A DNA stretch of 64,000 nt from Kribbella aluminosa (GCF_017876295.1 NZ_JAGINT010000002.1:3410001-3474000); one strand, 5' to 3'. Counted from the stretch's first letter, positions 9,148 through 17,169 are shown. The notes: generated by a model not told the origin, from the letters alone. Made by a program: numbers and translations.

Positions 9148-9720
9148 TCAGCTCCCGAGCGACGCGTCCAGGATGATCGTCGCGGCCTCCCGGGCGCGGA
9201 CGGCGGGGTCGGCAGTACCGGAGATCGCGGAGCGGGTGATGGCGCCCTCGCTCAGCAGGATGAGGTGGTCGGCGAGCTGCTCGGGGTCGCGGGCACCGGC
9301 CGCGGCGGCCAGTTCGCTCAGCGCGCGCCGGAAGCCCTCCTTGTGCTCGAGAGCCAGCTCGGCGACCCGGGGCGAGACGCTGCCGAGCTCGCCGAACGAG
9401 TTGATGAACGCGCAGCCCCGGTAGTCCCGCTGCTGGAACCAGTCGTACAGGAAGTCGAACACCGCGAGCAGCCGCGACCGCGGGTCGGTCGCCGCGTCGA
9501 CATGCTCGGCGAGCATCGACTTCCAGAGCGCGTCCCGGCGCTCCAGGTACGCCTCGATCAGCGTCTCCTTCGACGGGAACAACTGGTACAGCCGCTTCAG
9601 CGAGACCCCGGACGCGGCCCGGATCGCGTCCATCCCGACCGCCTGTACGCCGCGCTCGTAGAACAGCGCGTCCGCCGCGTCCAGCACCTGCCGCTGCGCA
9701 GTCGCCGTGTCCAGCACCAT
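9148..9720 (-). CDS. TetR/AcrR family transcriptional regulator
   Basis: A 190-aa repressor-type protein with an N-terminal TetR DNA-binding domain: helix 1 QVLDAADALFYERG, then GVQAVGMDAIRAASGVSLKRLYQLFPSKETL with the recognition helix. The remaining residues form a helical ligand domain (DYRGCAFINSFGEL, TetR_C type). I chose the ATG at 9720 because GGAGG lies about ten bases upstream, whereas the longer reading frame has no ribosome site. It is divergent from the esterase gene at 9835. Two identical-pattern palindromes (GAGAAC-N4-GTTCTC) lie between the genes, so it very probably represses both the esterase and itself. The ligand is unknown. Confidence 0.92.
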   Translation of the reverse strand: MVLDTATAQRQVLDAADALFYERGVQAVGMDAIRAASGVSLKRLYQLFPSKETLIEAYLERRDALWKSMLAEHVDAATDPRSRLLAVFDFLYDWFQQRDYRGCAFINSFGELGSVSPRVAELALEHKEGFRRALSELAAAAGARDPEQLADHLILLSEGAITRSAISGTADPAVRAREAATIILDASLGS

Positions 9721-9757
9721 CCGTGAAACCTCCAGCGTGACCCGCACCACCTTGCGC

Positions 9758-9775
9758 GGAGAACCAACGTTCTCC
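9758..9775. promoter_or_regulatory. Putative TetR operator 1
   Basis: The palindrome GGAGAAC-CAAC-GTTCTCC (7-bp arms, 4-bp centre) lies about 38 bp upstream of the TetR start. It shares the pattern GAGAAC-N4-GTTCTC with the second site at 9796-9811. Confidence 0.75.
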
Positions 9776-9795
9776 TACAGTAGCAAACGCCACCG

Positions 9796-9811
9796 GAGAA
9801 CGACCGTTCTC
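9796..9811. promoter_or_regulatory. Putative TetR operator 2
   Basis: The palindrome GAGAAC-GACC-GTTCTC lies 24 bp upstream of the esterase ATG at 9835, 37 bp (start to start) from operator 1. The ribosome site AGGGAGGA follows it, so repressor binding here would block esterase transcription. Confidence 0.75.
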
Positions 9812-9834
9812 ACACATCATCAGGGAGGAACACC

Positions 9835-10764
9835 ATGACCGTTCTGGAGCCCGCCGCCCAGGCCTTCGCCGACGCGACCGCGAAGCCGCCGTTCCTGTTC
9901 CAGCTGTCGCCGGAGGAGGGCCGCAAGGCCGTCGACGAGGTGCAGACCACCGACTACCCGAAGCTCCCGGTCGACGAGGAGTGGGTGACCGCGGAGGACG
10001 GCACCAGGGCGCGGATCGTGAAGCCGCAAGGCGCGACCGGCGTACTGCCGGTGATCCTCTACATCCACGGCGCGGGCTGGGTGTTCGGCAACGCGCACAC
10101 CCACGACCGGCTGGTCCGCGAGCTTGCCGTCGGTGCGGGCGCCGCGGTGGTGTTCCCGGAGTACGACCTCTCGCCGGAGGTCCGGTATCCGCACGCGCTC
10201 GAGCAGAACTACGCGGTCGCGCGGTGGATCATTGCCTCGGGCAAGGACCACGGGCTGGACGCGGAGCGGCTGGCGATCGCCGGCGACTCGGTCGGCGGGA
10301 ACATGACGGCCGCCGTCACGCTGCTCGCGAAGGAGCGCGGTGACGTGAAGTTCGTGCAGCAGGTGCTGTTCTACCCGGTGACGGACGCGTCGTTCGACAC
10401 CGCGTCGTACAGGGAGTTCGCGGAGGGCTACTTCCTGCAGGTTGACGGGATGAAGTGGTTCTGGGACCAGTACACCACCGACGAGAACGAGCGGAACCAG
10501 ATCACCGCCTCGCCGCTGCGCGCGACGACCGAGCAACTGCATGGCCTCCCGCCGGCGCTCGTCATCACCGGTCAGGCCGACGTACTGCGCGACGAGGGCG
10601 AGGCGTACGCCGCCAAGCTCCTCGAAGCCGGGGTGCCGACGACCGCGGTGCGCTTCGCAGCGATCATCCACGACTTCGTGATGCTGGACGCCCTCCGCGA
10701 CACGTACGCCGCCAGCACCGCGATCGAGCTGGCGATCTCGACGCTGCGCAAGGCGCTCAACTGA
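9835..10764 (+). CDS. alpha/beta hydrolase, HSL (lipase/esterase family IV) type
   Basis: A 309-aa cytoplasmic esterase of the hormone-sensitive-lipase family. It has the oxyanion motif HGAGWVFGNAHTHDR (the HGGG motif with one Ala), the conserved YDLSPEVRYPHALEQ segment, the nucleophile motif GDSVGGN with its serine, an acid in ITGQADVLRDEGE, and the histidine in IIHDFVML. Family members hydrolyse short acyl esters or carbamates; the true substrate is unknown. The ATG at 9835 is preceded by AGGGAGGA. Placement next to the divergent TetR gene and its operators suggests induction by a substrate-like compound. The 3' end overlaps the convergent glycosylase by 8 bp. Confidence 0.92.
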   Translation: MTVLEPAAQAFADATAKPPFLFQLSPEEGRKAVDEVQTTDYPKLPVDEEWVTAEDGTRARIVKPQGATGVLPVILYIHGAGWVFGNAHTHDRLVRELAVGAGAAVVFPEYDLSPEVRYPHALEQNYAVARWIIASGKDHGLDAERLAIAGDSVGGNMTAAVTLLAKERGDVKFVQQVLFYPVTDASFDTASYREFAEGYFLQVDGMKWFWDQYTTDENERNQITASPLRATTEQLHGLPPALVITGQADVLRDEGEAYAAKLLEAGVPTTAVRFAAIIHDFVMLDALRDTYAASTAIELAISTLRKALN

Positions 10765-11266
10765 CCTGTGCCAGCTCCGCGAACTGCTCGGTGAGCTTCG
10801 GCAAGGTGTAGTGGGCATTCAGGCCGCTCGGATTCGGCAGCACCCAGACGCGGGTCGCGCCGATGGTCCGGTCCTGCTTGCCCACCGCCGCCGTACGATC
10901 GCCGAAGGCGTCCCTGTACGCCGTTACGCCGAGCACGGCCAGCCACTCCGGCTGTACGTCGAGCACCTTCTTCACGAGGCTCTCCCCGCCGGCCAGGAAC
11001 TCCGCCTTCGACAACTCGGCCGCCTTCGCGGACGGCCGGTCGACGACGTTGGTGATGCCGAGCCGGTAGGTCAACAGCTCCTGCTGTTCACTCGGATGCA
11101 GCTGTCGCGGCGTGAACCCGCTGAGGTGCACCGCCGGCCAGAACCGGTTCCCCGGCCGCGCGAAGTGATGCCCGGTCTCCGCCGACATCAGCCCCGGATT
11201 GATCCCACAGAACAACACCCGCAATCCAGGCGCAATCACATCCGGAATCCCGTCCACGCGCCACAC
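10757..11266 (-). CDS. mug: G/U mismatch-specific DNA glycosylase (Mug/TDG family)
   Basis: A 169-aa uracil/thymine mismatch glycosylase that starts base-excision repair by removing U or T opposite G. It follows the E. coli Mug layout closely: LAPGL-type start (VIAPGLRVLFCGINPGL), the catalytic GINPG motif, HFARPGNRFWPAVHLSGF, the segment ITNVVDRPSAKAAELS, and the minor-groove loop motif LPNPSGLNAHY. The reading frame extends to a TTG at 11392, but the extra 42 residues are Arg-rich, lack homology and lie in an inverted repeat. I therefore chose the GTG at 11266, which gives a length very near the E. coli protein; the GTG at 11257 is also possible. Confidence 0.88.
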   Translation of the reverse strand: MWRVDGIPDVIAPGLRVLFCGINPGLMSAETGHHFARPGNRFWPAVHLSGFTPRQLHPSEQQELLTYRLGITNVVDRPSAKAAELSKAEFLAGGESLVKKVLDVQPEWLAVLGVTAYRDAFGDRTAAVGKQDRTIGATRVWVLPNPSGLNAHYTLPKLTEQFAELAQVS

Positions 11267-11275
11267 CCTAGACCG

Positions 11276-11375
11276 GTACCGAACAACGGGCAGTGGTGCC
11301 CGGCATCGCCGGATCCGCCGCCTGATGCCCGCTCGAGTGGCCCGAATCCGGTGACCACTGCCCGTTCTTCGGTAC
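11276..11375. repeat. Long inverted repeat (22-bp arms) upstream of mug
   Basis: Left arm 11276-11297 begins GTACCGAACAACGGGCAG; right arm 11354-11375 ends GCCCGTTCTTCGGTAC. The arms pair with a single mismatch, and pairing continues imperfectly for about six more bases. The 56-bp centre is GC-rich with smaller complementarities. It could be a small non-autonomous repeat element or an RNA hairpin in the mug leader. Confidence 0.65.
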
Positions 11376-11387
11376 ACAACCAGCTGC

Positions 11388-11404
11388 GTCAACCTGGGGT
11401 TGAC
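11388..11404. promoter_or_regulatory. Putative operator A of the Clp-N regulator
   Basis: GTCAACCTGGGGTTGAC is an inverted repeat with 7-bp arms. A second copy lies 29 bp downstream. Each copy contains a TTGAC word that could also serve as a -35 element. Confidence 0.7.
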
Positions 11405-11416
11405 GTCATCCAGGTC

Positions 11417-11433
11417 GTCAACCTAGGGTTGAC
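11417..11433. promoter_or_regulatory. Putative operator B of the Clp-N regulator
   Basis: GTCAACCTAGGGTTGAC has perfect 7-bp arms and ends three bases before the ATG at 11437. Two copies of one palindrome directly before a helix-turn-helix gene point to autoregulation. Confidence 0.72.
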
Positions 11434-11436
11434 GGC

Positions 11437-12315
11437 ATGACTCCTGGACCTGATCTGCAGCAACTCATCACCACGATCAAGACCGACGCCGGCAGCGACG
11501 ACGAGCTCCGGCAGCTCGCGACCGCGGCGGCGACGATCAACGAACTGACCACGACCAGCGACCAGGCCCTCGGCTTCTTCGTCGACCGGGCCCGTGGTGC
11601 CGGCAAGTCCTGGGTGGAGATCAGCGCCGTCCTCGGCGTCAGCAAACAAGCCGCCCACAAACGCTTCGCCGACTCCTGGACGAGCCGGCCGGCGTTCGAG
11701 CGTTACACCCAGCGTGCGCGTGCGGTCGTCCAGGCGGCCGCCGGCATCGCCCGCGAGCGGAACCACGACTTCGTCGGCACCGAGCACCTGTTGCTGGCGA
11801 TGTACGAGGAGCCCGGCGCGATCGCCGCCAAGGTGCTCGTCAAGCACGGCATCACCGCGGACACCGTCCGTGCCGCGGTCGACGTCGCGAGCCCGGCCGG
11901 CGAGCCGACGGACAAGGCCGAGTCGCCGGAGAAGAGTGAGCCGACGGACAAGGCCGAGCCGACGGACAAGGCCGAGCCGACGGACAAGGCCGAGCCGACG
12001 GACAAGGCCGAGCCGACGGACAAGGCCGAGCCGACGGACAAGGCCGAGCCGACGGGCAAGAGTGAGCCGACGGACGAGGCGGTGAGTCTCGATCGCGAGA
12101 ATCCGCCGTACACCCGGCGCGCGGCCCATGTGCTCCAGGGGGCGGTCGGCGAAGCGGTGACGCTCGGGCACAACTACGTCGGCACCGAGCATCTGCTGCT
12201 CGCGTTCTACCGGGACCAGGCGGGCATCGCGACCAGGATCCTGCTCGACCAGGGGCTGGAGGAGGCGGCCGCCTGGGCCGACATCCGGGCCGCGCTGGAA
12301 GGCTTCACCAAGTAG
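11437..12315 (+). CDS. HTH and double Clp-N-domain protein with hexapeptide tandem repeats
   Basis: A 292-aa protein with an N-terminal helical region containing a helix-turn-helix-like segment (SWVEISAVLGVSKQAAHKRF, residues about 53-72), followed by two Clp_N repeats, each marked by VGTEHLLLA (residues about 110 and 249). Clp_N domains in ClpA/ClpC bind adaptors or damaged proteins, but no AAA ATPase domain is present here. A regulator that senses unfolded or degraded proteins is plausible. The linker between the two repeats is ten hexapeptides of EPTDKA type, coded by an 18-bp tandem repeat. Two palindromes just upstream suggest it controls its own gene. Confidence 0.78.
   Translation: MTPGPDLQQLITTIKTDAGSDDELRQLATAAATINELTTTSDQALGFFVDRARGAGKSWVEISAVLGVSKQAAHKRFADSWTSRPAFERYTQRARAVVQAAAGIARERNHDFVGTEHLLLAMYEEPGAIAAKVLVKHGITADTVRAAVDVASPAGEPTDKAESPEKSEPTDKAEPTDKAEPTDKAEPTDKAEPTDKAEPTDKAEPTGKSEPTDEAVSLDRENPPYTRRAAHVLQGAVGEAVTLGHNYVGTEHLLLAFYRDQAGIATRILLDQGLEEAAAWADIRAALEGFTK
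11902..12081 (+). repeat. 18-bp tandem repeat, ten units, in frame
   Basis: Ten consecutive 18-bp units of gagccgacggacaaggcc type encode EPTDKA and variants. The six units from 11938 to 12045 are identical, indicating recent expansion by slippage or unequal exchange. The frame is kept, so the repeat lengthens a charged flexible linker. Confidence 0.95.
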
Positions 12316-12568
12316 GTTGTCCGCATGCGTGACTGGCCGAGCGGTACGCCGTGATGCAGCAGCCGCAGGTACCGTTCTCCGAGGACCCGGCGCACGAGTA
12401 CGAGCCGCGCCCGCCGACGGCAACCATTTCGTCAAACGCGAGGCGCCTGGGCGCCCGTGGGTGCCGGTCACCTTCACACCGACGCACGTTTTCACCTCGG
12501 GACGCGTCACGCCCAGGCGCTGAGATAAACCTCCCACCTGTTGGGGAGAGCGAGCTAACGTCGTCAGA
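12316..12568. other. Spacer without a recognisable gene
   Basis: About 250 bases between the Clp-N gene and the AAA ATPase. Reading frames in both directions are short and Arg/Pro-rich with no motif. A convincing promoter or ribosome site for the GTG at 12569 is not visible (GTCAGAG precedes it), so the downstream message may be leaderless. Confidence 0.5.
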
Positions 12569-13966
12569 GTGACTAGTGCACCTGCTGAACTCCCTCGTAA
12601 AGCTGGTGACCTCCGGGCCGCCGGACATCTTCCCCGGTCGATCAAGGCCGAGATCCGTGACAACCTGCTGCAAGAACTCCGGGCCGGGCGTGATCCCTGG
12701 CCCGGCATCGTCGGATTCACCCGGACGGTGATTCCGCAACTCGAACGCGCCCTCCTGGCCGGCCACGACGTCGTACTGCTCGGTGAGCGCGGCCAGGGCA
12801 AGACCCGGCTGCTGCGCACGCTGGTCGGCCTGCTCGACGAGTGGGCCCCGGTGATTGACGGCGCCGAGATCCCCGAGCACCCGCTCGACCCGATCACTCC
12901 GGAATCGAAGAGGCGCGCGGCCGAGCTCGGCGACGACCTGCCGGTCCGCTGGATCCACCGCAGCGAGCGGTACGCCGAGAAGCTCGCCACCCCGGACACC
13001 TCCGTCGGTGACCTGATCGGCGACGTAGACCCGGTGAAGGTCGCCGAGGGCCGCAGCCTCGGCGACCCGGAGACCATCCACTTCGGGCTGGTCCCGCGGG
13101 CGCATCGTGGGATCGTCGCGATCAACGAGCTGCCGGACCTGGCCGAGCGGATCCAGGTCGCGCTGCTGAACGTGATGGAGGAGCGCGACATCCAGGTCCG
13201 TGGGTACACGCTCCGGCTGCCGCTCGACGTGTTGCTGGTGGCAACGGCCAACCCCGAGGACTACACCAACCGCGGCCGGATCATCACGCCGCTGAAGGAC
13301 CGGTTCGGTGCCGAGGTCCGGACCCACTACCCGCTCGACATCGACGCCGAGGTGGACGTGATCCGGCAGGAGGCCGAGCTCACCGCCGAGGTCGGCGAGC
13401 CGCTGCTGGAGGTGCTGGCGCGATTCGTCCGGCACCTGCGGGAGTCGACCGCGATCGACCAGCGGTCGGGTGTCTCCGCCCGGTTCGCGGTCGCCGCGGC
13501 CGAGACGATCGCCGCCGCCGCACTGCGTCGTTCCGCGATCACCGGCGAGGAGCCGGCCGTTGCGCGACCGGTCGACCTCGAGGCGGTGCCCGCCGTACTG
13601 CGGGGCAAGCTCGAGTTCGAGCCCGGTGAGGAAGGGCGCGAGATCGAGCTGCTCGAGTACCTGCTGCGCCGGTCGGTGGCGGACACCGCCCGGGAGCGGT
13701 TCGCCGGGCTGGACCTGACCCCGCTGGCGCATGCGGTTGCCGACGGCAACCTTGTGACGACGGGTGAGCGGGTGCCCGGTCGCGACGTACTGGCCGCGCT
13801 GCCCGAGCTGCCGGTGCTGCACGACGTGGCGGCCCGCGCCGGAGTCGAGCCGGACGACTCGTCCGGGCGGATCGCCGCCGCGATCGAGCTGGCGCTGGAG
13901 ATGCTGTACCTGTCCAAACGGGTAGCCAAGGACGCCGACGACGACACAACGGTCTACGGAGCCTGA
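12569..13966 (+). CDS. AAA+ ATPase of the magnesium-chelatase/MoxR type
   Basis: A 465-aa AAA+ protein with Walker A GERGQGKTR (residues about 72-80), a Walker B-like region at GIVAINELPDL, sensor 1 in LLVATANPEDYTNRGRIITPLKDRFG, and an arginine-rich lid. The wording AINELPDLAERIQVALLNVMEERDIQVRG is characteristic of ChlI/MoxR-like chaperone ATPases, which remodel or metallate a client protein together with a VWA-domain partner. That partner follows at 14087 on the same strand, so the two form the usual ATPase/VWA pair. No chlorophyll or cobalt-chelatase genes are near, so an actual chelatase role is not supported. Confidence 0.88.
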   Translation: MTSAPAELPRKAGDLRAAGHLPRSIKAEIRDNLLQELRAGRDPWPGIVGFTRTVIPQLERALLAGHDVVLLGERGQGKTRLLRTLVGLLDEWAPVIDGAEIPEHPLDPITPESKRRAAELGDDLPVRWIHRSERYAEKLATPDTSVGDLIGDVDPVKVAEGRSLGDPETIHFGLVPRAHRGIVAINELPDLAERIQVALLNVMEERDIQVRGYTLRLPLDVLLVATANPEDYTNRGRIITPLKDRFGAEVRTHYPLDIDAEVDVIRQEAELTAEVGEPLLEVLARFVRHLRESTAIDQRSGVSARFAVAAAETIAAAALRRSAITGEEPAVARPVDLEAVPAVLRGKLEFEPGEEGREIELLEYLLRRSVADTARERFAGLDLTPLAHAVADGNLVTTGERVPGRDVLAALPELPVLHDVAARAGVEPDDSSGRIAAAIELALEMLYLSKRVAKDADDDTTVYGA

Positions 13967-14016
13967 CATGACTGTGCTGATGCCGCGACTCCGTCGCGGC
14001 GGGTCATGGGGCTCGA

Positions 14017-14082
14017 CCTCCCGGTCTTCCCTCGTCGCTCTGGTCGCTTCGCTCCCGCCGCTCCTCAGTCCAGACCGGGAGG
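14017..14082 (+). promoter_or_regulatory. Hairpin that covers the ribosome site of the VWA gene
   Basis: CCTCCCGGTCT (14017-14027) pairs perfectly with AGACCGGGAGG (14072-14082) across a 44-base loop. The right arm includes the GGGAGG ribosome site for the ATG at 14087, so the folded RNA would hide the site. A second small hairpin (CCGCGACTCCGTCGCGG) lies at about 13983-13999. Confidence 0.6.
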
Positions 14083-14086
14083 CCCC

Positions 14087-16045
14087 ATGACCGGGATTCC
14101 TGAAGGCTGGTCCTACGGGCCGTGGCACGACGGGCCGGATCCGCTGAGACCACCGGTGGACCTGCGGGACGCGCTGGACGAGATCGGCCGGGACGTGATG
14201 AACGGGTCGTCGCCGCGGTCCGCGCTGGAGGAGATGCTCCGGCGCGGCACCCGGAACACTCAGGGCCTGGACGACCTGACCCGCCGGTTGTGGGAGCGCC
14301 GCCGCGAGATTCAGCGGCGGCACAACCTCGACGGGACGTTGCAGGACGTCCAGCGATTGCTCGACGAGGCGCTGGAGGCCGAGCGGCGCGAGCTGTTCCC
14401 GAACCCGTCCGACGACGCCCGCTTCAAGGAGGCCGAGCTCGACGCGCTGCCCTCCGGTACGGCGGCCGCCGTACGGGAGCTGGCCAACTACCAGTGGGAG
14501 TCGTCGGAGGCCCGGCAGAAGTACGAGGAGATCCGCGAGCTGCTCGGGCGCGAGCTGCTCGGGTCGCGGTTCGAGGGCATGAAGGAGGCCCTGCAGCAGA
14601 CCACGCCGGAGGACGTCGAGCGGATCAACGAGATGCTCACGGACCTGAACGCGCTGCTGGCGGCGCACGCCCAGGGGCGTCCTGACGTACCGCAGCTGTT
14701 CGACGAGTTCATGGCCAAGCACGGCGAGTTCTTCCCGGAGAACCCGCGGAACGTCGAGGAACTGATCGACGCGCTCGCGCAACGGGCGGCCTCCGCGCAG
14801 CGGATGCTGAACTCGATGACGCCCGAGCAGCGTGCCGAGCTGATGGAGCTGTCGCAGCAGGCGTTCGGCAACGCACAGCTGTCACAGCAGCTGTCCCAGC
14901 TCGACGCGCAGCTGCAGTCGCTGCGGCCGGGGGAGGACTGGTCCGGGTCGGAGCGGATGCGCGGTGACGACCCGCTCGGTCTCGCCGAGGGCGCGCAGGC
15001 GATGTCCGACCTGGCCGAGCTGGACGCGCTGGCCGAGCAGCTCGCGCAGTCGTATCCGGGCGCACGACTGGAGGACATCGACCTCGAGGCTCTGACCCGG
15101 CAGCTGGGTGACGAGGCGACAGTTGATGCTCGCCGGCTTTCGGAACTGGAACGGCAGCTGCGGGACCAGGGCCTGATCGAACGGGCCCCGGACGGCTCGC
15201 TGCAGCTGTCGCCGAAGGCGCTCCGGCAGCTCGGTCAGACGGCGCTGGCCGACGTACTGCGGACCGCGCGCGGATCGGGTGAGCGGGACGCCGCCAACGC
15301 CGGTGCGGCCGGTGAGCTGAGCGGGTCGACGCGACCGTGGCAGTTCGGGGACACCCAGCCGTGGGACGTGCCGAGGACGGTGCGGAACGCCGTACTGCGG
15401 ACCGCGCATCGCGGCGGTGGCGGCGTGAAGCTCGACGTGGCGGACGTGGAGATCGCGGAGACCGAGCACCGGGCCCGGGCCGCGGTCGCGTTGCTCGTCG
15501 ACACGTCCTGGTCGATGGTGCAGGAGGGCCGCTGGCTGCCGATGAAGCGGACGGCGCTCGCGCTGCATCAGCTGATCTCGACGCGGTACCGCAACGACGC
15601 ACTGCAGCTGATCACGTTCGGGCGGTACGCCGGGGTCGTGGAGCTGCCGCAGCTGATCGGGATGGAAGGCGCCTGGGAGCAGGGCACGAACGCGCACCAC
15701 GCGCTGCTGCTCGCCGGACGGCATCTCAGGCGGCACCCGGACGCGCAACCCGTCGTACTGATGGTGACCGACGGCGAGCCGACCGCGCACCTGGAGCCGG
15801 ACGGCACGGCCGAGTTCTCGTATCCGCCGGAGCCGGCCACGCTCCGCAAGACGATCTTCGAGGTCGACCGGCTCGCCAAGCTCGGCGCCTCGCTCACGGT
15901 CTTCCGGCTCGGCGACGATCCGCGGCTGAACGCGTTCGTCGACCTGCTCGCCCGCCGGAGCGGCGGCCGGGTACTCGCGCCGGACGCCGACGGGCTCGGC
16001 GCCGCGGTGGTCGGCGACTACCTCCGGACCCGCCGCAAGCTCTAA
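14087..16045 (+). CDS. VWA-domain protein, partner of the MoxR-type ATPase
   Basis: A 652-aa protein. The first two thirds are helical and rich in charged and Gln residues (for example LSQQLSQLDAQLQSL). The C-terminal third is a von Willebrand factor A domain with the MIDAS motif LLVDTSWSM (DxSxS), a conserved threonine region (EQGTNAHHALLLAG) and MVTDGEPTAH. Such proteins bind metal at the MIDAS and act with MoxR/ChlI ATPases on a client. The ATG at 14087 was chosen because GGGAGG lies five bases before it; an upstream ATG at 14006 has none. The stop overlaps that of the convergent gene. Confidence 0.87.
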   Translation: MTGIPEGWSYGPWHDGPDPLRPPVDLRDALDEIGRDVMNGSSPRSALEEMLRRGTRNTQGLDDLTRRLWERRREIQRRHNLDGTLQDVQRLLDEALEAERRELFPNPSDDARFKEAELDALPSGTAAAVRELANYQWESSEARQKYEEIRELLGRELLGSRFEGMKEALQQTTPEDVERINEMLTDLNALLAAHAQGRPDVPQLFDEFMAKHGEFFPENPRNVEELIDALAQRAASAQRMLNSMTPEQRAELMELSQQAFGNAQLSQQLSQLDAQLQSLRPGEDWSGSERMRGDDPLGLAEGAQAMSDLAELDALAEQLAQSYPGARLEDIDLEALTRQLGDEATVDARRLSELERQLRDQGLIERAPDGSLQLSPKALRQLGQTALADVLRTARGSGERDAANAGAAGELSGSTRPWQFGDTQPWDVPRTVRNAVLRTAHRGGGGVKLDVADVEIAETEHRARAAVALLVDTSWSMVQEGRWLPMKRTALALHQLISTRYRNDALQLITFGRYAGVVELPQLIGMEGAWEQGTNAHHALLLAGRHLRRHPDAQPVVLMVTDGEPTAHLEPDGTAEFSYPPEPATLRKTIFEVDRLAKLGASLTVFRLGDDPRLNAFVDLLARRSGGRVLAPDADGLGAAVVGDYLRTRRKL

Positions 16046-16893
16046 CGCAGTCGCAGCGCATGCGCCGGGGTCGCGTCGTGGAGGATGGCTGACAGTACGT
16101 CGATGCCGTCCACCAGGCGAGGCCCCGGCCGCGCGAAGTACCCGTTCGCGTCGACCGCCCAGACGGGGATGTCCGCGGGCAGGTCGGGCAGCAGGTCGGC
16201 GGTCAGCTGCGCGGCGCCGTCCAGATCGAACCCGCAGGGCGCAGCCACGATCACGTCCGGCCGCGCCGCCGTCACGTCCTCCCAGGTGATCTCGGTCGAC
16301 GGTTGGCCGGCGGTTCCCAGCACATTCGTCCCACCCGCGAGCGTGACCATCTCCGGAAGCCAGTGCCCGGGCGCGAACGGCGGATCGGTCCACTCGAGCA
16401 GCGCGACCCGCGGACCCGGTGCTGTCCTGAAACTGCCCAGTCGCGAGTTCAGGGCGTCCAGCAGCGGGGTCGCGTCGCGGGCGATCCCCTTCGCGATGGT
16501 CCGGATCGACGTCAGTACCTCGTCCACGGTGTGCGGGTCCGCGCTGACGACTTCCGCCGTACAGCCGAGGTAGGCGAGCGCCTCGTCGACGTCCTCGACG
16601 TCGATCGCACACACGGCGCACAGATCCTGGGTGATCACCACGTCCGGGTCGAGCTCGCGGAGGGCATCGGCGTCGAGGTGGTACAGGTCCTCGCCGGCCG
16701 CGAGTTTCCGGCGTACGGCGGTGTCGATCTCGCCCGGTGTCAGCTCCGCGGGCAGTGTCGTCGTGGACACCGTCCGGCGGGTCCGCGCGGCGGCCGGGTA
16801 GTCGCACTCGAACGTCACCCCAACGACGTCTTCACCGGCGCCCAGCGCGAAGCAGATCTCGGTCGCCGACGGAAGCAGGGAGACGATACGCAC
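16042..16893 (-). CDS. Cobalamin-binding (BtuF-like) periplasmic-binding-fold protein without signal peptide
   Basis: A 283-aa protein of the helical-backbone metal-receptor fold used by BtuF and siderophore-binding proteins. Key phrases are RIVSLLPSATEICFALGAG at the N-terminus, VVGVTFECDYP, DPDVVITQDLCAVCAID and ITWEDVTAARPDVIVAAPCG. Family members bind cobalamin for an ABC importer. This one starts directly with the fold (GTG at 16893) and lacks a signal peptide or lipobox, as do many actinobacterial members annotated as cobalamin-binding protein, so a cytoplasmic location is likely. No importer genes are adjacent. A longer frame continues upstream but is not coding by composition or similarity. 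Confidence 0.83.
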   Translation of the reverse strand: MRIVSLLPSATEICFALGAGEDVVGVTFECDYPAAARTRRTVSTTTLPAELTPGEIDTAVRRKLAAGEDLYHLDADALRELDPDVVITQDLCAVCAIDVEDVDEALAYLGCTAEVVSADPHTVDEVLTSIRTIAKGIARDATPLLDALNSRLGSFRTAPGPRVALLEWTDPPFAPGHWLPEMVTLAGGTNVLGTAGQPSTEITWEDVTAARPDVIVAAPCGFDLDGAAQLTADLLPDLPADIPVWAVDANGYFARPGPRLVDGIDVLSAILHDATPAHALRLR

Positions 16894-17054
16894 CCGCCCG
16901 ACTCTATCCGGACCATGACAGAAACGGCGTAGCGCGGCGGCGTTGTGCCGCCCTGGAGATCGCGCCGATTGTCTCGCGTTGTCAATGGGGGAAGGGTTTT
17001 CCGGCCTTCGGTCTGTGGGCATCGTCACGTCGGCATCGTGAGACCAGTGTTCAA

Positions 17055-17083
17055 CTGGACTGGTTTTCTGCCTTACCCTGAAA
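17055..17083 (+). promoter_or_regulatory. Possible sigma-70 promoter for ppdK
   Basis: A TTCAAC -35-like word and a TACCCT -10-like word are separated by about 18 bases, roughly 85-115 bases upstream of the ppdK start. CCAGT-N5-ACTGG, a small inverted repeat, overlaps the -35. The match to consensus is weak. Confidence 0.3.
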
Positions 17084-17169
17084 GCACGCCCCCGCCGCCG
17101 TCGCCGACGGGCCAGCGGCCTACTTCGCCGCGCCTGAAACACCACCCGCCTGCAACCCAGGGAGTGACC

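Noticed and set aside
11267..11392. Longer mug reading frame starting at TTG 11392
   Set aside because: The extra residues are Arg-rich, lie in an inverted repeat and have no counterpart in the Mug family.
12317..12560. Short reading frames in the spacer before the AAA ATPase
   Set aside because: No ribosome site, motif or plausible composition in either strand.
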